Source of the DNA: a virus
Reading direction: 5' to 3' (one strand)
Virus record (IMG/VR): IMGVR_UViG_3300034812_000489
Coordinates: 1 to 54,411 of that record
DNA: 54,411 bases
This document shows, piece after piece, positions 29,168-37,607 of the stretch; positions within the stretch are counted from its first letter, which is position 1, and each line of letters begins with the position of its first letter. The notes beneath the pieces are model-generated. The model was not told the origin of the DNA. It worked only from the letters and a program-made list of their open reading frames with translations, and made no database searches. Both the position numbers and the translations under genes were made by a program.

Positions 29168-29646
29168 TATTGTAATTGAAATTTAAATTCTGACCAAGCA
29201 AATGTTTCTACAGCGTTTGGATAAGTTGTATTATCTGACCAATGATTATCATCAGAATCATACAATTTAATTATGTAACTATATCCAACAGGTACAAAAA
29301 ATTGTGGATTTAAAAACAAATATTGTGTGTTTATACTACCGTTATCTCTAATGTTAGCAACTTCAGTAGTTACATTTTGTGGAGAAGTTATTGATGCAAG
29401 AATGTAACTTCCTGCAATAAGTTCCTTTGCATTATTGCCACTACCAATTGATGCATTTCTATCTATACCTATTGTGGCACTAACATGAATAAGTTTGGTT
29501 GTATTATTTGTATATGATGTATTAGCAACTTTTTCGGTCGTTTCACCAGGTCCATAATACTCATAACTACCCGTTACAGTATCAGAAATTCCTGTAGGAT
29601 TTGCAACTAATTTCCAAGTGTTTCCTTCTCTAACTCTTATTGGCAT
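29167..29646 (-). CDS. structural protein paralogue 2 (159 aa)
   Basis: Begins MPIRVREGNTWKLVANPTGI; parallels paralogues 1 and 3 (TSYTNNTTKLIHVSA, NIRDNGSINTQYLFLNPQFF, VPVGYSYIIKLYDS, ending AWSEFKFQLQ). Beta-rich, no catalytic motif. Tandem duplication is the simplest origin. Confidence 0.7.
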   Translation of the reverse strand: MPIRVREGNTWKLVANPTGISDTVTGSYEYYGPGETTEKVANTSYTNNTTKLIHVSATIGIDRNASIGSGNNAKELIAGSYILASITSPQNVTTEVANIRDNGSINTQYLFLNPQFFVPVGYSYIIKLYDSDDNHWSDNTTYPNAVETFAWSEFKFQLQ

Positions 29647-29655
29647 TTTATTTCT

Positions 29656-30567
29656 TTAGGTTCCAAAAGGTTTAAGTCTCCATGCAATGCCTGCAGGATT
29701 GGTATCCCAAGCATTTGAATTTGGACTATTAGTTACGGTTACAACTAATGTATGCGACCCAATACTTACATTTGATAATGTAACAGAGCTAGGTGGATCA
29801 TTTGTCCATGTTGCATCAGCTTCAACAGCTGATGCAACTTGTGTTCCATCAAAAGTTATGCTTCCAAAATCATCTATACCATATTCTAATGTATAATCAC
29901 CTGCTTTTGTGATATTTATTGTATATGTTGTTGAATATGCTTGACTAAGTGTTCCAACATTTCCAGGTTCATGCCATACTGCAAACTCCTCCATAAAATC
30001 TGACCATCCATTCGTCACAGAATTGGAAGCATTGATTATAGCTGTTGAGGGTGCTTTACCACAACGCTGAAAATTATTACTATTAGAATCTAATGAAGTA
30101 AAATTATGATCTGGAGTTTTCAAATTAATACCAAATTCATTCCAAGAAAGTGTGGAAATTCTACTATTATTACCCCAATCAGATAAACTGCTATTATACA
30201 GTTTTACAATATACTTACATGATGGTGGAACAAAAAATCTTACATTTAGATAAAGATTTTCTGCATCTGCTGTTCCATTATCTCTCACTCTAGATATATT
30301 AGTATAGTTTGAAAGATTTGTTCCAGTTTCACCTGGGTCAGATACATATACCCAAGCACTACTACCTGCTGTTACGCCATTACTATCATTACCAATTGTC
30401 TTAACCCTAAAAATTGCACTTACATAGATTAATGATGCTCCATTAGTATAATACGTATCATGCTGTTTACTGGTAGTTGTCCAAGATCCATCAAGACCAT
30501 CAGGAGAAACTGTGCTGTTAATTTCTAAATCAACCCATTCACCATCAACTCTAATTTTAGTTCCCAT
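29656..30567 (-). CDS. structural protein paralogue 1 with added C-terminal domain (303 aa)
   Basis: The first about 150 residues are the shared module (MGTKIRVDGEWVDLEINST, TNGASLIYVSA, VRDNGTADAENLYLNVRFF, VPPSCKYIVKLYNS). An extra C-terminal beta-sandwich-like domain follows (TINITKAGDYTLEYGIDDFG, GSHTLVVTVTNS), reminiscent of carbohydrate-binding jelly-roll domains. It has a late promoter motif 18 bases upstream and probably leads this three-gene unit. Likely a receptor-interacting tail component; the sugar-binding idea is inference. Confidence 0.7.
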   Translation of the reverse strand: MGTKIRVDGEWVDLEINSTVSPDGLDGSWTTTSKQHDTYYTNGASLIYVSAIFRVKTIGNDSNGVTAGSSAWVYVSDPGETGTNLSNYTNISRVRDNGTADAENLYLNVRFFVPPSCKYIVKLYNSSLSDWGNNSRISTLSWNEFGINLKTPDHNFTSLDSNSNNFQRCGKAPSTAIINASNSVTNGWSDFMEEFAVWHEPGNVGTLSQAYSTTYTINITKAGDYTLEYGIDDFGSITFDGTQVASAVEADATWTNDPPSSVTLSNVSIGSHTLVVTVTNSPNSNAWDTNPAGIAWRLKPFGT

Positions 30568-30584
30568 TATAATTTTTTTTCTTA

Positions 30585-30592
30585 TATTTATT
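30585..30592 (-). promoter_or_regulatory. late promoter motif AATAAATA before the paralogue trio
   Basis: Fits NATAAATA, 17 bases upstream of ATG 30567. It lies about 23 bases from the start of the plus-strand gene at 30615, so the two transcription starts are back to back. Confidence 0.55.
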
Positions 30593-30614
30593 TAAGTATA
30601 CAAGCGAAAGTGTA

Positions 30615-30995
30615 ATGTTAAAAGGATTTCATGTTTGTACAAATAGCAAATTTTGTGGAGATTGGAGTATCAATGGTAATAATTGTGTAATTGATTTATT
30701 TTATTTGAAACCTTTTCTCTTTGATGAACGTTTGACAACAATAAAGCACTCAGAAATTGCATATAAAGGAATTTCCAATCAAAAAAGATATGAAAAATGT
30801 GATACATCATTTCCAGGAATAGTTTGTGAATGTGAAAATCCACTCAATTTAAAATATAGATTGATAGATGGAAATCACAGAATAGTAAAAATGAAAAATA
30901 ATAACATATATGAAAGTTTATTTTACGTAATTAAGAGGGAGGAGTTTCTAGACTCCCTTCTTCACAACCACCGAATAATCGAAAACCAAAACTAA
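30615..30995 (+). CDS. ParB/sulfiredoxin-like protein, the only plus-strand gene (126 aa)
   Basis: The C-terminal part reads YRLIDGNHRIVKMKNNNIYE, matching the DG-x-HR motif (residues 83-90) of the ParB-N/sulfiredoxin fold that binds and hydrolyses nucleotides in ParB, Srx and related nucleases or kinases. The rest (GFHVCTNSKFCGDWSI) carries several Cys. Codon content and clean frame support a real gene even though it reads against all neighbours. Its last 65 bp overlap the end of the minus-strand oxygenase-like gene, giving convergent overlapping transcripts. No clear Shine-Dalgarno. Function unknown. Confidence 0.65.
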   Translation: MLKGFHVCTNSKFCGDWSINGNNCVIDLFYLKPFLFDERLTTIKHSEIAYKGISNQKRYEKCDTSFPGIVCECENPLNLKYRLIDGNHRIVKMKNNNIYESLFYVIKREEFLDSLLHNHRIIENQN

Positions 30996-31518
30996 ATCTA
31001 TCACAATCACTTCCTACACAGTGCCAGAAATATGGTTTTTGTGCTCTATTTTTAAACTTTCTAATAGTAAATCCACAATCATCATAATCTGTTACAACTT
31101 TCTCCCCATCATAATATCTAAAAAATGAAACACCTGTTGAATATGTAACATAAAGTGTATCAGATGGTGTACTACAATTTGTATGCCATCCCATATATCC
31201 AGTCTTAGGATAATAAAAAAATCCACTTGTTCTTATCTTCCTATTTGGAAACAATGATTTTATTATCGGTTTTATTCTAATAGCATGTTTTCTTGGAAAA
31301 TGGACTAAATTTTTATTACCTGAAGTGTCAAGAATAAGATTCTTTGATTTAATCGAAATTAATTTTTCTTCGGAAATTTCATTCTCCCATTCAGGAAAAA
31401 ATTTAGATTCACCTTCTCCATCTCTTCTAACAAAATAATTTATTTCATCAAAGTTTATATTATCTTCTAATTGTTTTTGCAGAGATGCTGTTACTTTTAT
31501 TCTGGATGCTCTGGCCAT
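30931..31518 (-). CDS. 2OG-oxygenase-like protein with H-x-N motif (195 aa)
   Basis: Resembles marine-phage proteins with a GYMGWHTN motif: SGFFYYPKTGYMGWHTNCST gives H112-T-N114, GVSFFRYYDGEKV follows, and YFWHCVGSDCDRFSFGFRLF gives the distal H166 and R174/R180. The usual Asp ligand is replaced by Asn, as happens in some oxygenase-fold proteins that bind iron by two His only (aspartyl hydroxylase and halogenase types use Gly or Ala). Activity is therefore uncertain: hydroxylase, halogenase-like or degenerate. Located next to fibre genes and overlapping the plus-strand gene. Confidence 0.6.
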   Translation of the reverse strand: MARASRIKVTASLQKQLEDNINFDEINYFVRRDGEGESKFFPEWENEISEEKLISIKSKNLILDTSGNKNLVHFPRKHAIRIKPIIKSLFPNRKIRTSGFFYYPKTGYMGWHTNCSTPSDTLYVTYSTGVSFFRYYDGEKVVTDYDDCGFTIRKFKNRAQKPYFWHCVGSDCDRFSFGFRLFGGCEEGSLETPPS

Positions 31519-31862
31519 GTGACATTACGAGGTTCTGATATATTTGCAGGTAAATCGCGTAGTTCTTGTCTATATTTTTGATATGAACTCTTAATTCCTA
31601 CAGGAATGTCTCCTAATTGTGACCAATCAGTTTCTGCTAAAAGCCCATTTCTCATATTTCTTAGACCCTGCCAACGTTCAGCAGTTGTGTAAATATCTGT
31701 CTTTACAAAATTTCCTCCGACATAACTATCTCCTATTCCTATGTTAGTAGTATCTAAAAGAATTGCGATAGAACCATCTGGAGGAGACCAGTTGTTAGTA
31801 TCTCCATCCCATTCTACTACATTAGTAATTGTTTGATTTTCTATAATTGCATAATTTGCCAT
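31497..31862 (-). CDS. tail-fibre assembly chaperone-like protein (121 aa)
   Basis: N-terminal MANYAIIENQTITNVVEWDG (the I-x-N-x-V-x-NVIEWDG pattern of fibre-assembly proteins) and C-terminal RNGLLAETDWSQL ... QKYRQELRDLPANISEP match the phage tail assembly chaperone family (PF16778-like). A strong Shine-Dalgarno (AAAGGAGG) precedes the ATG. It follows the 1131-aa fibre gene, the usual order for a dedicated chaperone. Confidence 0.8.
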   Translation of the reverse strand: MANYAIIENQTITNVVEWDGDTNNWSPPDGSIAILLDTTNIGIGDSYVGGNFVKTDIYTTAERWQGLRNMRNGLLAETDWSQLGDIPVGIKSSYQKYRQELRDLPANISEPRNVTWPEHPE

Positions 31863-31876
31863 TTTAATTACCTCCT

Positions 31877-34800
31877 TTAACCATATTCATAAACAATAAC
31901 TATACCGGCAGTTCCAGAATTTCCAGAACCTGCAGAATACGAAACATCATCTTGATTATCAGCCGAATATCCATATGCACCATCACCCCCATGACCTCTA
32001 TGTTGAAAGTGTGATGATCCTCCAGCAGCAGGAGTAGATTCGCTATTCAACCCACCAATAACTCGTGTACTAGCTCCACTCATTCCAGTCAAATTGGACT
32101 GTCCATTTGTTGCAGTTCCTCCTGCACCACCACCAGTAGCAGTTGATCTTCTTCCACCACCACCTGTTATTGTAGTACCAGTGCCACCAGGATTGAATGT
32201 GGTATCTCCACCATGACTACCATTATTGAGATTCCAATCACTACTACTAGCACTACCACCAGAACCTCCACCACCTATCGTTATAGAGGCACTGCTGCCC
32301 ATTTGTGTAGAATTATATGCACGGATAGCAGTGCCCCCACCACCTGCACCACCAGTAGGTGTACCACCACCAGAACCTCCACCACCTCCAGTTGCATAAA
32401 CAATAAAATGTGTAGCACCACTAGTTGGAGTATATGTAGTGTTACTAGTAAATTGTCTGACCTTTAATTGTGACAGTCCACCAGAGGAAGGAGTAGTCCA
32501 AGTAACATTTGCGCTAGAACCACCAGAAGTTAATACTTGACCTGGCGTTCCATAATTTGCTCCACTAAGACCAATTTGTCCAGCAGATCCAATACGAAGT
32601 CTTTCTGAAAATGTTCCATCATTATTTTCATTAGCAAAAAGGAAATTATTTGCATTATCTGTTCCTACATATACATCATATGGACAGTTATTTCCAGCAA
32701 ATTGAAGGACGTAGTTATTATTTGTACTTTTTATATTTGCAAGTACGTTAGTCCCAAGAACGTCCAATTTATATATTGGGTTATCAGTTCCAATACCAAC
32801 CAAACCTAAATCAGTAACATTAAAAGAACTATTACCTGTACCTACTTGCAACCTATTATCAGGTTGTGTTGTTCCAATACCAACGCCTTGTCTTAAAATT
32901 CTAAACTGTGCTACACCACCATCATCAGGATTTAAAAATGAATCATTATTGAAATCATATGATTCATAATCTTCAGGTGTATCAGCTGATGGTGATGATG
33001 ATCCAGAAAAAATTCTCAGGAGAATAAGTCCATCACTAAACTGATTGAACGTACCATCTCCATCAATATCATGGGCACCATTTCCAATAGTGATTGTTGC
33101 ATTTGTTTGAGTGCCTGTTGGATTTTGATTTATTGTTATTGCACCAACTTGAATAGATTCAATAAATGATCCTGCAGGAATATCCGTTCCACTAACAGAA
33201 GCACCAATACCTAATACCTTAGTGGATGTAGAAGTAGTAACTCCTGATATACTTTTTGATGCTGCACTATAAGATGTATTAGTATTTTCTATACTATCAT
33301 ATTTCGACATAAACTGTCTAATTGATGTATGGTCATTTCTAGTTGCTCTTGATGACCATACATTCGTTTGAGTGCCAATTAGTGAAGAATCAGCAGTATT
33401 AGCGTAATATCTAAAGAATAATAATGCGTCTGTATATGAAACTATACCATCACCATCTAAATCAAAAATATCATAATTATCCCAACAATAATCATAAACT
33501 AAAGCATCTGTATTTCTTGTTGCATTATTGGGTACAATGCCGCTGGTAATTTGAGTCCCAATCTGAGAACTCAATTGTCTGGTGTAACCACTAGGTGTAT
33601 ACCATTCAAATACTTGTGTGGGTTGAATTACAAGAAAGTCGTTTACACTACTATCTTTAACACTAACAAAACCGTCAGACTTTATACGGAGTCTTTCTGT
33701 ACCCTCTGTTGTAACTTTAAAGTGACCATCAGAACCTGTGTCTACAACTTCTGCTGATGTATTTCCTTGAGTTATTTTATTAGTGGAACCAACACCACTA
33801 GTCTTATATGAAATATTAATTTCACCATTTGTAAAGCTTTGACCACTACCAGTATGGTTAGCAAGCACTCTTATTCTGGTTATTTCAGCATTATTACTGA
33901 TTGAATCTAAATTACCATAAGTTTGACATGCACTACTACAATCTTCGCAATCGTTAGAATTATTGTATCTTTTAAATTGTCCAATCTGAGTATAAGTCTT
34001 AGATGGACTTGTTTTAAACAGATTGATAATCATGGAACCAGTAAAACGGTTACCGGCAGAATCTGTATCATTGACATTATGAATTGGGAATCCATCACTA
34101 GCAGAAACATCAGTAGTCCCATTTTCCGCTTCAGAAGAAGCATAATATCCAGTGTTAATCCAACCAGAACTTGTTCCCAATTGTACTAACAGATGATTAG
34201 TATCATCTGAGATTCCAACCTCACTGAGCATTAATGTAATTTCTTTTGCACCTGCAGGAATATCAGTAAATTCTACTGATGTTCCAGTTGCCGTTTTTGG
34301 TGATAATAATTCAATTCCACCACCACTAGAACCAGAACCACTTGTTGCACTGTGCTTGATGATATAGCAGAGAGCATAATATGGTGGAAGGTTTTTATTG
34401 GTTCCAACTACTCCTCCCGATGCATTTCCTGTTGTAGATGGTAACACTCCGTCATTAATCGCACTAGGACCTCCGGTTACACTATTGGGATTTCCTTGTG
34501 AATTTGACCTATCATTATATGAATGAGTGTGTGAAACAACAACAGCATCCTTACTTCCACCAGTTGTTGTTGCAGAACCAGTTATTGATGTTGTTGGGAG
34601 TACGACACTATTAATTGTAGCATCAGCATCGGCACCAATAATGAATCTGTTTGTTAAATCAGGTACATTAGGACCAGTGATTGCTTGAAGTTCTGATGTT
34701 GATGCTGCAGAACCATCGCAGAGTTGATATCCAGTTGGAATAGTTGCTACTGTTCCAGACCAAGCAATAATAGTACCTACAGGTTCTCCTCCACCACCAG

Positions 34801-35272
34801 AACCACCAGAAACAGTCTGCCATGTAGGAGCACTAGATGAACCATTAGAAGTTAATACTTGACCAGAGGTTCCATAGTTAGCACCACTAAGACCAATTTG
34901 TCCAGAAGGTCCGATCGCAAATCTTTCTACACCACCAGTAGAATCTACAATTCTAAATCTACCCGAATCAGAACTTGATGATCCATAAACATCAAGTTCA
35001 AAAGCAGCAACATCATCTGCTGCTCTATTGAATACTATAGACCCACCTTCAATAGAATTATCTTGTCTATGTATTTTTGGACCACCAATATCAACAGAAA
35101 ATTTTTCCGCAGCATCAATTTCTACAGTGAATTTAGATTCAGTTGCAGTATCAATTATTTCTGCTTTTGAATTTCCTTCAGAAATCCTATCTGTAGTACC
35201 AACACCAACACCACCACTACTAGGAGGTGTGAATTCTACCCATTGTCCATTATGCCGTACTTTTATGCCCAT
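31877..35272 (-). CDS. tail fibre with collar domain, dockerin-like calcium loops and glycine-rich tip (1131 aa)
   Basis: Residues about 162-312 form a phage tail-collar domain (VGTIIAWSGTVATIPTGYQL, CDG, VPDLTNRFIIGAD, LPPYYALCYIIKHS). Residues about 595-795 contain three dockerin/EF-hand-type loops: DLDGDGIVSYTD, DIDGDGTFNQFSD and DFNNDSFLNPDD, each followed by a hydrophobic helix. The last about 190 residues are a Gly-rich receptor-binding tip, ending GTAGIVIVYEYG. Fibre repeats (GIGTT-x-P, SGQIGLSGANYG) fill the rest. A host-adhesion fibre, likely calcium-stabilised. It shares collar, repeat and tip blocks with the 2205-aa protein at 37608. Confidence 0.85.
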   Translation of the reverse strand: MGIKVRHNGQWVEFTPPSSGGVGVGTTDRISEGNSKAEIIDTATESKFTVEIDAAEKFSVDIGGPKIHRQDNSIEGGSIVFNRAADDVAAFELDVYGSSSSDSGRFRIVDSTGGVERFAIGPSGQIGLSGANYGTSGQVLTSNGSSSAPTWQTVSGGSGGGGEPVGTIIAWSGTVATIPTGYQLCDGSAASTSELQAITGPNVPDLTNRFIIGADADATINSVVLPTTSITGSATTTGGSKDAVVVSHTHSYNDRSNSQGNPNSVTGGPSAINDGVLPSTTGNASGGVVGTNKNLPPYYALCYIIKHSATSGSGSSGGGIELLSPKTATGTSVEFTDIPAGAKEITLMLSEVGISDDTNHLLVQLGTSSGWINTGYYASSEAENGTTDVSASDGFPIHNVNDTDSAGNRFTGSMIINLFKTSPSKTYTQIGQFKRYNNSNDCEDCSSACQTYGNLDSISNNAEITRIRVLANHTGSGQSFTNGEINISYKTSGVGSTNKITQGNTSAEVVDTGSDGHFKVTTEGTERLRIKSDGFVSVKDSSVNDFLVIQPTQVFEWYTPSGYTRQLSSQIGTQITSGIVPNNATRNTDALVYDYCWDNYDIFDLDGDGIVSYTDALLFFRYYANTADSSLIGTQTNVWSSRATRNDHTSIRQFMSKYDSIENTNTSYSAASKSISGVTTSTSTKVLGIGASVSGTDIPAGSFIESIQVGAITINQNPTGTQTNATITIGNGAHDIDGDGTFNQFSDGLILLRIFSGSSSPSADTPEDYESYDFNNDSFLNPDDGGVAQFRILRQGVGIGTTQPDNRLQVGTGNSSFNVTDLGLVGIGTDNPIYKLDVLGTNVLANIKSTNNNYVLQFAGNNCPYDVYVGTDNANNFLFANENNDGTFSERLRIGSAGQIGLSGANYGTPGQVLTSGGSSANVTWTTPSSGGLSQLKVRQFTSNTTYTPTSGATHFIVYATGGGGGSGGGTPTGGAGGGGTAIRAYNSTQMGSSASITIGGGGSGGSASSSDWNLNNGSHGGDTTFNPGGTGTTITGGGGRRSTATGGGAGGTATNGQSNLTGMSGASTRVIGGLNSESTPAAGGSSHFQHRGHGGDGAYGYSADNQDDVSYSAGSGNSGTAGIVIVYEYG

Positions 35273-35291
35273 CTTATATTATTCTTTCCTG

Positions 35292-35299
35292 TATTTATT
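35292..35299 (-). promoter_or_regulatory. late promoter motif AATAAATA before the 1131-aa fibre gene
   Basis: Fits NATAAATA, 19 bases upstream of ATG 35272. Confidence 0.6.
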
Positions 35300-35300
35300 G

Positions 35301-35855
35301 TTATGCTGTAATTTCAACAAGAGTCATCCAAGATTGTGGTGCCGATGCTGTAACACCAGGGGTTGGATCAACATAATTTGAATATACAACACCTTGACCA
35401 CCAAAACAAGAGAGTTCTGTTGAATATGTTAAAGTACCAGTTGTACCTGGACTATCCAAATATTCTACCCTAGATCTATGATAATAATTGTCGGAAACAG
35501 TAGTATGTGAATGATAAAGACCAAAATCATATGGACCAGAACTAGTACTATTACCACTATTAGAAGTTACTGGTGTGTAAATTACTTGAGTACCTCTTTT
35601 TATTCTTATACCATGAAGTGTATATACATCAGCATTTTGAGTGGTATGATATATTGAATGTTCAAATGAAACCATAATTTTATTGGATGCTGATCTAGGT
35701 GTGATGGATGCCTGTAGACCAGTGCTTACATAAGTTGATGTGCTTGCGCTTACTGTTCCGGTATGAACAGCACGCACAACCTGAACAATACCTCCCATAG
35801 CATTGCTCTGTAAACCATCTTGTGGTTCTATTCTATCTACCTTGATTGTACTCAT
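35301..35855 (-). CDS. small fibre-tip-like structural protein (184 aa)
   Basis: N-terminus STIKVDRIEPQDGLQSNAMG then GGIVQVVRAVHTGT, and LQASITPRSASNKIMVSFEH: a cyanophage fibre-tip family also seen in the gene at 36167 (GGGGGIVQVVSNTKTDTAS, TPKSSSNKILILVQ). A Tyr/His-rich loop region (GLYHSHTTVSDNYYHRSRVE) is a candidate receptor contact. Probable beta-sandwich trimer. Confidence 0.7.
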   Translation of the reverse strand: MSTIKVDRIEPQDGLQSNAMGGIVQVVRAVHTGTVSASTSTYVSTGLQASITPRSASNKIMVSFEHSIYHTTQNADVYTLHGIRIKRGTQVIYTPVTSNSGNSTSSGPYDFGLYHSHTTVSDNYYHRSRVEYLDSPGTTGTLTYSTELSCFGGQGVVYSNYVDPTPGVTASAPQSWMTLVEITA

Positions 35856-35876
35856 TATGCCGAATGCTCCTTTACC

Positions 35877-36170
35877 TTATGAATAAGTTCTACTTTTTAT
35901 TTCTGCTACCTTTGCTTCCCACACAGATTTCTCAATTTCACCTCTTTGATACTTAAAGAATAGAGGATCTGATTCATTTATATAATCTTGATGCCTTCTC
36001 ATTTTTTTATAAGCAACAATTCTTGCAGCATCTATCTCTGCAGCAGCTGCATTAACTGCATCAATATCTATAGATATTTTATTTCCCTCAGCATCAAATG
36101 CACCAAGACTATCATCAATCCTGACGGCATTTGTATGAACTTGATATATTGCTTCGTGATTATAACTCAT
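35877..36170 (-). CDS. hypothetical protein, fibre-associated (97 aa)
   Basis: Begins MSYNHEAIYQVHTNAVRIDD, then SLGAFDAEGNKISIDIDAVN, and ends as a charged helix. The VRIDDSLGAFDAEG segment is frequent in small phage proteins beside fibre genes, suggesting a chaperone or connector. ATGA-type overlap with the 176-aa gene. Function inferred from position. Confidence 0.6.
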   Translation of the reverse strand: MSYNHEAIYQVHTNAVRIDDSLGAFDAEGNKISIDIDAVNAAAAEIDAARIVAYKKMRRHQDYINESDPLFFKYQRGEIEKSVWEAKVAEIKSRTYS

Positions 36171-36697
36171 GCCGATACCTCCATTAATGTTATTGAAGAA
36201 GCTGTGCTAGCATCATAACTTGATGTATCCAAGTCGGCACCATTTCGATTTATATAAACTATATAACTACTATATGATGCCATTTGTATTTTATATGTAA
36301 CTTGTGATGTGGTTGCCGGAGAATCCAAGAATATCATATTTGCCTGGTCGGCATTGTAGGTGATTGTGTTCCCATAAGTTTGACTGACTTCTGTAGTTGC
36401 TCGTGGTCGGTTACCATCAGCATCACCAATATGGATAGCAGTACTATCTCTCATCAATCTGGCCTTCATACTATATCCAACACTAGAACCAATATTTGCT
36501 TGTACTAATATTAAAATTTTATTACTAGAGGATTTAGGGGTAATGGTTGCTGATAATCCCACATCTCCAAAAGTAAGTCCACTAACACTTGCAGTATCAG
36601 TCTTTGTATTTGATACTACTTGAACAATACCTCCTCCACCACCAGTAGGTACACCAGTTGTTGGTACAATACTATCTACTCTAATTTGCGAAGTCAT
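36167..36697 (-). CDS. small fibre-tip-like structural protein (176 aa)
   Basis: Paralogue of the gene at 35301: TSQIRVDSIVPTTGVPTGGG, GIVQVVSNTKTDT, SATITPKSSSNKILILVQAN, MARLMRDST-like strand pattern, ending ASSITLMEVSA. Probable beta-sandwich decoration or tip protein. Confidence 0.7.
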   Translation of the reverse strand: MTSQIRVDSIVPTTGVPTGGGGGIVQVVSNTKTDTASVSGLTFGDVGLSATITPKSSSNKILILVQANIGSSVGYSMKARLMRDSTAIHIGDADGNRPRATTEVSQTYGNTITYNADQANMIFLDSPATTSQVTYKIQMASYSSYIVYINRNGADLDTSSYDASTASSITLMEVSA

Positions 36698-36698
36698 A

Positions 36699-37064
36699 TC
36701 AAGAAGGTTCAGTAGGCCAAGTAACAGAAGTAAGATCTAAGTTATAACTAGCATCTAAGGTTGGAGTTGCTGTAGAAGGAAGGTCACGAAGTGCTTGCCT
36801 ATAAGTAGACCACTCTGAAGAAAGTGTAAGGTCTGATGATGCTCTCCAATCAGTCTTTGCAATTCTTCTATCTCTCTCTTCTCGCAGAAGTTTCATTGCT
36901 TCTGCATTATCTAATTCTGTGATTTTAGCAGTAATTGCTGCTTGAGTTGGTTTATCTTGTCCGTGACCATCAATCCACTCCAAACCAGAATACGAATCAC
37001 CACGAAGCACCCATTCTGCTCCTGGTGTAAGTACTTGTAATGCTGATGGAATATCGTACTTCAT
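36699..37064 (-). CDS. tail-fibre assembly chaperone-like protein (121 aa)
   Basis: C-terminal ALREERDRRIAKTDWRASSD-like pattern (KLLREERDRRIAKTDWRASS) and WSTYRQALRDLPSTATP are the hallmark of phage tail assembly chaperones (PF16778 type). The N-terminal half has LTPGAEWVLRGDSYSGLEW. A late promoter motif lies 22 bases upstream. Likely serves one of the neighbouring fibres. Confidence 0.8.
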   Translation of the reverse strand: MKYDIPSALQVLTPGAEWVLRGDSYSGLEWIDGHGQDKPTQAAITAKITELDNAEAMKLLREERDRRIAKTDWRASSDLTLSSEWSTYRQALRDLPSTATPTLDASYNLDLTSVTWPTEPS

Positions 37065-37085
37065 AATGATTTTTATTTTTATTTT

Positions 37086-37093
37086 TATTTATG
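37086..37093 (-). promoter_or_regulatory. late promoter motif CATAAATA
   Basis: Fits NATAAATA, 21 bases upstream of ATG 37064. Confidence 0.55.
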
Positions 37094-37598
37094 TTTCAAT
37101 TTCCATTATGGTCAGAGTTGATATATGACCATATCCAGTATAATTGAATCTTGTATCATTAGTATCCCAACCAGCACCCATGAGATTAAACGTCAATACA
37201 GTTCCAGCAGCAGCAGTTGATGTATATACAGTAGACCTATTAAGATTAGCACCTGGATAAGCATTAGTTCCCCAAGAATCACCACTACCACCATCAACAC
37301 CTTGAATACGTGTTTCAACTCCCCCAATTGTTACAGAAAATCCAAGATTAGCGCGACTGCTATCACTTGCATCCCAAGCATGACAATATGCTGTTAAAAA
37401 ATATTTACTATTTGTAGCAAGAGCAGTGTGATTTACACTATGAATAGTATAGTAAGTTTGTGCTGCTGTAGTTGCCATTTGTGTTGTACCTTCACCATAA
37501 CTAACCTTAATAATAGTTCCGGGAGGAGCATCAGTCCAAGAACCACCAAGATTGAGATTTCCTGTAGCGTTTATGTTTGATACATTAAGAGTTCCCAT
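37089..37598 (-). CDS. small fibre-associated structural protein (169 aa)
   Basis: Begins MGTLNVSNINATGNLNLGGS, the same N-terminal module used by cyanophage fibre tips, then a beta-rich body (NSKYFLTAYCHAWDASDSSR, GVETRIQGVDGG) ending HISTLTIMEIET. A strong Shine-Dalgarno (TAAGGAGG) lies 6 bases before the ATG. Virion role inferred from family resemblance and position. Confidence 0.7.
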   Translation of the reverse strand: MGTLNVSNINATGNLNLGGSWTDAPPGTIIKVSYGEGTTQMATTAAQTYYTIHSVNHTALATNSKYFLTAYCHAWDASDSSRANLGFSVTIGGVETRIQGVDGGSGDSWGTNAYPGANLNRSTVYTSTAAAGTVLTFNLMGAGWDTNDTRFNYTGYGHISTLTIMEIET

Positions 37599-37607
37599 AT
37601 TACCTCC

